From assembly GCA_036245805.1 (NCBI GenBank), contig BTRK01000006.1:54429257-54493256 (forward strand): a DNA stretch of 64,000 nucleotides, in the 5' to 3' direction. Positions 56,648-64,000 of this stretch are shown here, piece after piece (the stretch's first letter is position 1; each line of letters starts with the position of its first letter). The notes below the pieces were generated by a model. That model searched no databases. It was not told where the DNA came from and saw only the letters and a list, made by a program, of their open reading frames with translations. The position numbers were made by a program, and so were the translations under genes. This DNA is from Pristionchus mayeri (taxonomy: Eukaryota; Nematoda; Chromadorea; Rhabditida; Neodiplogasteridae).

Positions 56648-56879
56648 GACTTAGATGGCTAAATTCTCAATTTTCTCAGAGAATCAGATTTTTTCTAGTT
56701 TTAGATAGCTGCGGGCTGTACAAATATTGTGGAGGCACAAAGATGGAAAGGGAATATCTCGGGGAAGCTCGTGGGGCCAAATTAGTTATGCTGCGTGAAT
56801 ACTGAGGCAGGAGGGCATTAAAGCTTTTGTTATTTGGGCAGTTTGTAGTGGTATTCGTAGATCGTGTCTTCTGTGTCGA

Positions 56880-59800
56880 TCATTTCTTGATAAGTCGGGC
56901 GTACGCTGATGCAAAGATCGCAGGTAGCAACTGTAATTATTAATTGTAATATTATCCTAATTGTAGTATAGTTTCCATTTTGTTATGTAAAATCTCCAAA
57001 TTTGTCAACACTCTCATTGATATTGACTGCACTATCTCGATTAAATGTTAAAATCTGCTTACCAGCACGAAGCTAGTGACGATACTCAACCAGGCTGCGA
57101 TATGAACGACCGCTAACAAATCTGAAAAGAGGATTCATTCGTTCATACCTTCGCAAATATCGTGATGAAAGATCGCAAAAACACATAACGCTATGTACAA
57201 AAGATTTATGAGAACGGTTTGCGAGAGAGAAGTTTTTACTATTTGTTAGTTCCCTTTATTTTATCGTCTTTCCTTCCCTCCTTCTTCTTCCGTGTCAACA
57301 CTATTCTCGCCAGTTTCCTCCTTCCTAATGCGAAATTGTACCAGGGTTTACTTGTTGGTATGTTTGACATTCGTATACCTTCAGACGTGCAAAATACAAT
57401 TCATTTTTGAAAGTGGTCCAAGGAAGTTAAAATACCTGATCGGAGTGGCTCGTAGCAGGTGTCGGTGAACATCACTGCCGAGTCGGGATGGAACGGGTCG
57501 CCCTTCAGACACTCTTCCTCCATGCCCTTGACGCAGCTGCAACACAAACAATATCGATCAATATTCGTACCATATACACTCAGATCAGCATCTTTTGCAA
57601 TAGAAAGTATTCCATTACAAACGCCCTGTAGGGAGCATACTGCGATGCCAGTGTCTAGTATAGGCTAGTTTTTTTTGAGGGTCAAATCTCTTCTTCGGAC
57701 CTATTTCCTGCGTGATCCAGTAAATAAAAAAAATTATATGTACTATGTTAACTCATGACTATGCAACGCCAAGCAAGTTCAGTCACGGTTCTAGCAGTTC
57801 CCCATTCCCTTGCTTCTTCAAATTCCTTTGAGCCAAACAACAGTTCAAGCGGCGAGTACGTTCGCTGAACTGTTGAGGTGAAGTTCGGCGTGCAATGGTC
57901 TCGCTCTCTCCATATCATACACTATCTCGCTCACTTTGATCGACGAGAGAGCGTATGATTTGGAGAGAGTCAGACGATTCCTCAGTTCGGCGCCGAGTTG
58001 CCTCATATCTGTTTGGGAAACCCCTCATTCCAGTCGTGTTTCTCGGCCCACTTGAACAAGGCACTCGATCACAGAAACAGATCCGTTTCGGCAAAATAAT
58101 ATCTGTTTTCACTTGTTGCACAGAGATCACGAAATCATGTCGTTGTTCTCATTGAATAATGATAATTATGAGTTTGTGCAAGTTCGTCCGAAACTCTGCC
58201 ACTTAATTGCCCTGGAGCGCAAAGAAACAAAATGACTCTTTCGCCTCTCGATCGTCTCGCGAGTACAAACGAGTTCGACTCTTGCGCGCGCGCGCCCAAT
58301 ACTCTCCCCCATTGTGTCTATTGAGAGCTCGCGGGGGCATTGCATTGCGATGTGGTCTAAGCGGCGGTCACGGCACTGGCGATACTCACTATTCACTTAC
58401 TGCATTCCCCCGAGAACATGAATAGTGGAGTTCGAGAAATGATACGAGGGTCTAGTCATTCTACGCCTTTTTTGCACCACGATGACATAGTGTCAACAGA
58501 CGATTACTCGAATTTCGACTTCTAATGAATTCAGACGCTCTACGGTGCCCTTAGCGTTCGAAATTTGTATACATTTCAGCAATCTCCGCGATGTCGGAAA
58601 TGAGATAGTAAATAGAATGAGGGGACCGTTCGTTTGCCTGCATGCGCACATTATTTGTCCGTCACTGAACATCTCCTCTCTACTCTTTCTCGCTGGAAAT
58701 AGTGCAGGAAACCGAAATGTCGCGGGGTTGTTTGCGTTCGGAATGAGTGGGTTGAAGAAGATGTCGACGACGTCTGCAGAGTCCACAAACGCGTCAGAAG
58801 TCGAGCGGGAGGGGGAAAGGAGATGATCAAGGCACACAAAGCTATCCGGAAAAAAACCCTTCTACAAGGTAATCTATGATTCCCCGACTGGCAATATGTT
58901 CGAGATACATGGCCCTGCTATTTTAACGGGCTCCAATCTACATCAAATTCATCAGTCTTGTATATCCCGATAGTCTGTTCTGAGAAATCATGTTACTTGA
59001 ACGCACCAAGAGAGGGGCAGGATGGGTTTTGTCGCAGGCGGGATCGCTTTCTGGTGCATGTACCTGCAAAACTTAATTTTACAAGTGAAAAGATAAAGTT
59101 GCAGAAACATCAAGCGATTTTACAGTCGTCAAGAGACGACTACGCTAGGTGGTGTGGTGTTGCGAGTCCGAATGCTGCTAGGATTACGTATCCCTGCTGT
59201 CCAAAGGCAGTCGGATGAGAACTAAGACGTCATGCCGCCTTTGACATATCAAAGGCGGCGTGACGTCATAGTTCTCATCCGGCCTAGCACCGTCCAAAGT
59301 GCGTCTAGTGATTGTTACAAGTGAAAGAAGGACAGTAAAGCGAGGAGATGACGCGGGAGAAAAGAGGAGGAAGAAAGGAGCGCTCATTATTAAACTCTCC
59401 CTTGCGCTCGCACCTACCATTTGGATGTTCGAAAAATGATATGACGTTCTGTTCGTTCTATACACTATTTCACCATTACTGCACGATGGTACAGACGGAA
59501 GGAAGTAAAAAGTAACACTCTTGCAGAACGGCGCAACGACTAATTGCATATTTTGCGTGCATAAAATGATGGAATTTTACTGACCATTTGGATGTTCGCC
59601 AGACGCGCACGTCATCGGTTCCATTGACGCCGCAGCAGTGGAACTGAATGGCATTGAATTTATATATGCAAAATATATCCCATAGAATCATAGCAACTCC
59701 AGTTTTACGCTTTGATATCAAAACTATTGATCTTGACGAAAGGAACAACACAGTGAATTCATTTCATTCATTCATTCATGTATTCCGTTAGGTGAGATTT

Positions 59801-61763
59801 AAAAAGTAGCGAGATGGTATTCCGTCAGTATTTTCTCACTTTTTTGAAGGATTCCGTCAGTATTTTTCTCACTGGTCTCTAGCCTCATGAGCAGTAAAAG
59901 GTCATCGAAAGCTAATTAATCGCGCCATCTCACATTGCTTTGCAGTTCGTCCCAGGCGTTAGTCACTTTCTCCATCGCAGAGGTGCCGTAGAGTTCCCGA
60001 AGTGATGTCAGCATCTTCAGATGAAGGGGAATCTGATGCACCAACTGCAATAGTCAAGATCACTTTCGATATGGGCTCAAGGCAGTGATTCACTGATGAT
60101 TCCTATCCAAAACACTTTCGAAACGGAAGGTTCTGAGAAAACAATATTTACCTGATATCGGAACACGAATCCCATCACTCCGCCGATAAAGAACATGATG
60201 AAGATGATAAGGGAGGATACTGAGAACTGCAATGACGTCATTCAGAAGGATGCCGTCATCAGAGGTGATGAAATATGACGTCATCAAGAGTGACACGCGA
60301 ATGGTTGGGATGCTCAACAACAATTGACTCAGTATCAGAACATTTTCATGAATCAGATCGATGTTTTTGTTATCTGTGATGATAATTCAAATATTTTCGA
60401 AACTCTCACCGAGTACATCCCGCATCGCAGCTCCTTCAGCACGCTGTACACAGCTATGCACGCGTTGCCGATGCTGCATTGAGTATTCGATTAATCGATA
60501 ATCATTGATCTACTCAATTTCCACCCCCCCCCCCTGTATTCCAACCCATTCGATCTCTTGAATACCACCATTGTTAAAGAACCCATTGTCATCGTGAATA
60601 GAAACTTGCTCATCTGTTCCGTCACTTCAGGATTCTACGTGTTTATTCCTCGTTTTGTGAAAGAAACGCATTCTATTTTTTTTCTTTTTCTTGTTATTTT
60701 CGTTTTCAAAATATCTATCACGCAATCGAACCGCGCGAAATATATTGGCGCTGACTAGCAGTGGTCTTGCGCGAGCTTAGCCCCGAATATTCTTCAGAAT
60801 CCAGAAAGGTAATCTGAACCTGATGATGCCGACGACGATCATGATTCTTCCTACGTCGACGTAGAGGGACGGCGCCAGAAGCTCGGCGTACACCGATCGA
60901 TTGCTCACCAACCACCCGCCATATGCGATTGTCAAGACGCAGAAAATCTGAAAACTGTGTTCGTAGTCAAATTGGTAGTAATTATTTGAAATAGTGGCAT
61001 AGTATACTATTGGCATATTATTCTCGCTCGAGCACAGTCTTCATATGTGCCTTTACTTATAGTATTTATATCACGTACTGTTCAAAGTGGTTAAAATCCA
61101 TCTCTCATATGTTAGCCATTATTACTGGTCATTTTCAAAATACTCCCTGCCATCTCGTGTTTTGCTTCGTTGTTATGCCGCGCGCGAGAGTTGTGTGGTT
61201 TGAAGTGCGTTTGAAGAGGCATTCCAAAACAGGCCGCGCTGATTCACTATCGGAACAATTCCAGCGCGAGAGCAAAAACATGGCCTCGAGGCAGCATGAT
61301 TCAGGGATGATTCCAGCTAGAACAAACGAGATAACAGGCGGCATTGATAACATAAAGTTGTTGTTGTTGGAAACGACTGACCCCTCTCGCTGTTTACGAG
61401 AGAGAGGAGGAGAGGGAACATTCCCTAGCAAGGTCAGGGAACGGCTGCGAATTGCGATGGAATCTCAGCTAACAAGAGGAATCAGTGATAGATCGGATTG
61501 CATCTTGCTACAGAGTGGAACCAAAAGCGGTTCCAGGTGACGCAATCACGGGTTCGATCGCTATCTGCATTTCGCGATGAAGATACATAATCTCATCGCG
61601 AAAATAGGCACATACCAGTGAGAAAAATAGTTTTAAAATTCCCTGCTAATACAAACGACTAGGAGAAATCACTGACCACGGATAGGATGTTGGTGATGAA
61701 GAAGATGGCTCGCAGCGTGCGCCCAACGCTGCCGTACGCTGTGCAGCGGCCATACGATCCCAT
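56880..61763 (-). CDS. Tetraspanin, 10 exons, 263 residues
   Basis: Exons (minus): 61,763-61,677; 60,947-60,820; 60,473-60,410; 60,226-60,152; 60,044-59,934; 59,643-59,585; 59,063-59,007; 57,536-57,436; 57,121-57,063; 56,930-56,880. All phases agree and total 792 nt. Tetraspanins are four-pass membrane proteins that organise surface microdomains. TM1 lies around 18-43 (FFITNILSVIFCVLTIAYGG), TM2 near 62-80, TM3 at 94-116 (SLIIFIMFFIGGVMGFVF) and TM4 at 229-255. The large loop has the signature CCG (158-160, in LQSNFHCCGVNG), PLSCC (191-195), C203 and C221, i.e. the six-cysteine class. The short tail is ARLIKK. The Met start is preceded by TTTGAGCG, a possible splice or trans-splice acceptor. 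The hairpin at 61,783 lies only 20 bp upstream. The specific family member cannot be named. Confidence 0.93.
57882..57992. repeat. Hairpin element family A, copy 8 (second subfamily)
   Basis: GTTCGGCGTGCAATGGTCTC, GCTCTCTCCATATCATACAC, loop TCGCTCACTTTGATCGAC, GAGAGCGTATGATTTGGAGA, GAGTCAGACGATTCCTCAGT. It is in intron 7 of the tetraspanin gene. Confidence 0.75.
58425..58485. repeat. Half of a family A hairpin
   Basis: GGAGTTCGAGAAATGATACG, AGGGTCTAGTCATTCTACGC corresponds to one arm of the family. The other arm is missing. Intron 7 of the tetraspanin gene. Confidence 0.45.
59213..59280. repeat. Hairpin element family B, copy 1
   Basis: GGATGAGAACTAAGACGTCA, TGCCGCCTTTGACATATCAA, AGGCGGCGTGACGTCATAGT, TCTCATCC. 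Stem of about 29 pairs with one small asymmetry. It is in intron 6 of the tetraspanin gene. Confidence 0.8.
59416..59482. repeat. Half family A hairpin with copied exon edge
   Basis: CCATTTGGATGTTCG at 59,418 repeats the end of tetraspanin exon 6 (59,585-59,599) including its splice junction, and runs into AAAAATGATATGACG of a family A arm. The two copies of the 15-base string are 168 bp apart. Confidence 0.4.
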
Positions 61764-61782
61764 CGCTCAAAGGGCACGATTG

Positions 61783-61880
61783 CTAGAGTTCGAAAGTCTC
61801 TTCTTTCTATGCACTCTCTCGATCGCTGAACTGGTGTATAGAGTGCACAGAATGAAGGGACAGAGGCGCTATGTCGGTTG
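61783..61880. repeat. Hairpin element family A, copy 9, next to the tetraspanin start
   Basis: TAGAGTTCGAAAGTCTCTTC, TTTCTATGCACTCTCTCG, loop ATCGCTGAACTGG, TGTATAGAGTGCACAGAATG, AAGGGACAGAGGCGC. Moderately diverged. It begins 20 bp upstream of the tetraspanin ATG, inside the likely 5' leader or promoter. Confidence 0.65.
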
Positions 61881-61940
61881 AGAACTTCATGCCGCCTTTG
61901 GTATATCAAAGGCGCCATGACGTCATAGTTCTCATCCGAC
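61874..61940. repeat. Hairpin element family B, copy 2
   Basis: GGTTGAGAACTTCATGCCGC, CTTTGGTATATCAAAGGCGC, CATGACGTCATAGTTCTCAT, CC. It is related to 59,213-59,280, and adjoins the family A copy at 61,783. A third piece (GTCACGGTTCTCATCCGACC) is at 50,203. Confidence 0.75.
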
Positions 61941-62061
61941 CAAGTGTCCTCTAAAGGGTGCATAGAATGAATTGACTGTTGCCCGACGATCGAACTCTGG
62001 CGATTACTCACGAAATTGACCTAAGTCAACGGTCGAAAAACAACACGGAACGAGCACATTC

Positions 62062-62172
62062 AACGCTCGGAGAAATCGTCTGACTCTCTCCTATTCCCAC
62101 GCTCTCTTGTCGATCAGAGTGGGCGAGAGAGTGTATGATATGGAGAGAGCGAGACCATTGCTCAACGATCGG
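62062..62172. repeat. Hairpin element family A, copy 10 (second subfamily)
   Basis: CTCGGAGAAATCGTCTGACT, CTCTCCTATTCCCACGCTCT, loop TTGTCGATCAGAGTGGGC, GAGAGAGTGTATGATATGGA, GAGAGCGAGACCATTGCTCA. Confidence 0.7.
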
Positions 62173-62709
62173 CAGCAACACGATTGATCGCGCATGTGAA
62201 TTGACGGTGAATTGGAGATGGAACGTTTTGGAACCCAACCCCACCCATATGGTTGCAAACAAATCCTATTTCAGGGTCACTCTCTAGACGAAACAGAACA
62301 TTCATCGGAACGACATTACAGAAAGTTCAAAACATCCCGAGTGCCAGTGTCTAGGAGATGGTTATCGGGTAGTCTCCGGGAGGTAGACTTAAGTAATATG
62401 GAGGATGATGTGGGTATCCGCACACACACACACTCACACATACAAATCGTGGGAGGGTGAATGGGGGGAGGAGCCTATGCGCGCGCTTGCTCAATACTAC
62501 ACATACTGGCGGTGGCGCGAGACGGCGTTCACTATTCTTACCGATCGAGCACACGCCAACACCCAGCAAACAGTCACTCGCTTCTGTTTGCACCCACCCC
62601 CCTCGGGCACAGAAAACATCAACGACGTGAGCGGAGAAAGTCAGCAAACTAACAAACACACACACACACACATACGCCAGAAATATCCGCGCATTGCATT
62701 GCATTCCAG

Positions 62710-62757
62710 TCAGCGGCTGTCAAAGGGCACGTAGTTCACCGATAGGTTGCGCACGGA
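62710..62757 (-). CDS. Possible last exon of an upstream gene
   Basis: On the minus strand CTTCTAACCAG is followed by an open stretch coding SVRNLSVNYVPFDSR and a TGA stop at 62,710. Codon choice looks protein-like and the acceptor is plausible, but no upstream exon could be joined within the window. It may instead be chance. Confidence 0.25.
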   Translation of the reverse strand, partial: SVRNLSVNYVPFDSR

Positions 62758-64000
62758 CTGGTTAGAAGTCGGTGAGACAATGGAGAACTCGGGGGCATGC
62801 GTGTGTGTGCAACAAATTTAGCGCTGCCCCCCGTCGTGCGAATTGACCATGAAAAGCGCATCGATTGCTAAGGGTTGCTAGCAAATGAGAAATACCCGGC
62901 GAAGAAGGAGGGGAAAGGCAACACCGAAAAAGTTTGGAACAAGCTGACATGGGGCAAAATAGTTATACGAGAGGCGGGAAGGAGAGAGTGAGGGGGAGGG
63001 AAAGAGGGAGAGAGAGGCGGTGATTGGAAAGGGAGCGGGGTAGCGCAGTGGCCGCTGCCATTACAACGAAAGGACGAGAGGAGGAATTGAGATGGAGAGA
63101 AAGAGAGCTCGAACGCCTAAGGGCAATCAGAAGGAAATGGCAGCTGTCTCAGATAGCTGCTGATGTCACATCTAACCGGTTGAAAGTACAGAGAGAGGCT
63201 ACTGACGCGTCCACTTATGGCCGACACTCTCCCCTGTACTATTACGCACTGAGCACGCATAGAAAGTGAGAGCGGCGTTCTAAGGTGCGAGAAAAACGGA
63301 CCAGCTCAAGTGGATCGGAGGCGCATCTAAGAGATGGAGAGAGCAGGGAGAGTGGAGAAGAAATGGATTATCCAATTCAGCAGCTGTGCGATTGTTACGT
63401 GAGGAGAGAGGGGGGGGGGAGCTTGAGGGTAGGTGGGGGAACAGGTTTGACATAGAAAGAGAGATAAGATCATGCCTAGTTGCGCCTCTCTTTCTCAGAA
63501 ACGAGATGAAACAATGCCCGAGTTGGGGAGGAGTTGGGTGGGTTCGGCGCTACTCGAGAGCTGGGGTTATCGCGCTGGCGATCTACAGAGCGACCGAGTG
63601 CGAGCGACTGCCGCTTTGACGAATGACCTCTGTGCGTAATTAGTTGGGGTGAGTATGACGCTAGAAATGGTCCACCCTATCACGGTTTTCGATCGGAGAG
63701 TGAGAAGAGGATCAGCGTTTTTTTCTTCACGAACAACATGCACCATATGGCATAAGCAGCCATGTACCTGTGATGATCAATAGCATGAACTACTCCAATT
63801 CTTAAACATTTTAAACACAATCACTAGAAATTCGAGGAGAATTGGACATCTGCAACACCTTCTTGTGAATTCTTCATCTGTCTGAAAAAAACGTTCCGAG
63901 ATTTCCAAAGCAAATCCCCCGAATGAATTTCGGAGTTCGCCGGGCCGCGCCTCACTGATAATCCGCCCGTTTGTAAGCATAAAACGGGCGAGAGCTGCCT
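62758..64000. other. No supported gene; GA-rich DNA
   Basis: Purine-rich stretches (GGAAGGAGAGAGTGAGGGGG at about 62,978; GAGAGAGGGGGGGGGGAGC near 63,402) and CA repeats at about 62,420 and 62,660. Open frames here are short and low in complexity. It could be the 5' flank of a gene beyond the window. Confidence 0.4.

Noticed and set aside
56830..56930. Alternative tetraspanin tail of 33 residues ending KLPK
   Set aside because: It would need a donor that shortens TM4 (A/GTATCG). The strong donor CTG/GTAAGC gives phase 0 and the shorter ending ARLIKK, which fits a normal TM4.
61010..61540. 176-codon plus-strand open frame inside tetraspanin intron 1
   Set aside because: No domain, low-complexity arginine-rich end, and no splice or start support.

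Overview
This is eukaryotic DNA, most likely from a nematode. Two multi-exon minus-strand genes can be assembled with consistent reading frames. Most of their introns end in nematode-style acceptors (TTTCAG, TTGCAG, TTTTCCAG). The mariner-like elements, short introns and very high density of fold-back DNA fit, but the species cannot be named from the sequence. There is no operon structure and no bacterial feature.

Layout. 1-5,880: gene-free DNA with tRNA-derived repeats, a 591-bp tandem duplication, a 1.07-kb fold-back element and a CT-rich minisatellite. 5,880-24,055: an 18-kb complex satellite built from repeating cassettes. Each cassette holds a GC-rich multi-hairpin module bounded by CTAG, a 123-bp satellite or a 57-60-bp satellite, and CT-rich spacers. 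The right half is a nearly perfect inverted copy of 13,731-18,775. 24,136-47,736: a graveyard of transposons, comprising a mariner with a broken transposase, two long palindromes flanked by TTAA, three related ~1.26-kb TA-flanked elements, nested insertions, a LINE 5' fragment, direct repeats and captured fragments of a mucin gene. 48,431-62,000: the gene-bearing part.

Genes, all on the minus strand: (1) a secreted mucin-like protein with a PAN/apple-like N-terminal motif, a 500-residue Ser/Thr stalk and a Cys/Trp-rich C-terminal domain (54,240-48,431, 10 exons); (2) a candidate small membrane protein (55,681-54,507, 3 exons); (3) a complete six-cysteine tetraspanin (61,763-56,880, 10 exons, 263 residues). 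A possible last exon of a further gene lies at 62,757-62,710. Around and inside these genes sit at least ten copies of a ~100-bp hairpin element. All three main genes are cell-surface or secreted in type, but nothing shows that they work together.

The most unusual signal is in the satellite. Repeat units of different length and sequence share one spaced grammar: TTGGC-N5-(G/T)CCAA, then 11-12 bases, then TAC(T/G/C)GTA. The first part matches the classic Nuclear Factor I palindrome. The GC-rich hairpin modules also change sequence in both arms of a stem together. Long open frames in 6-24 kb are by-products of the repeats and are not annotated as genes.
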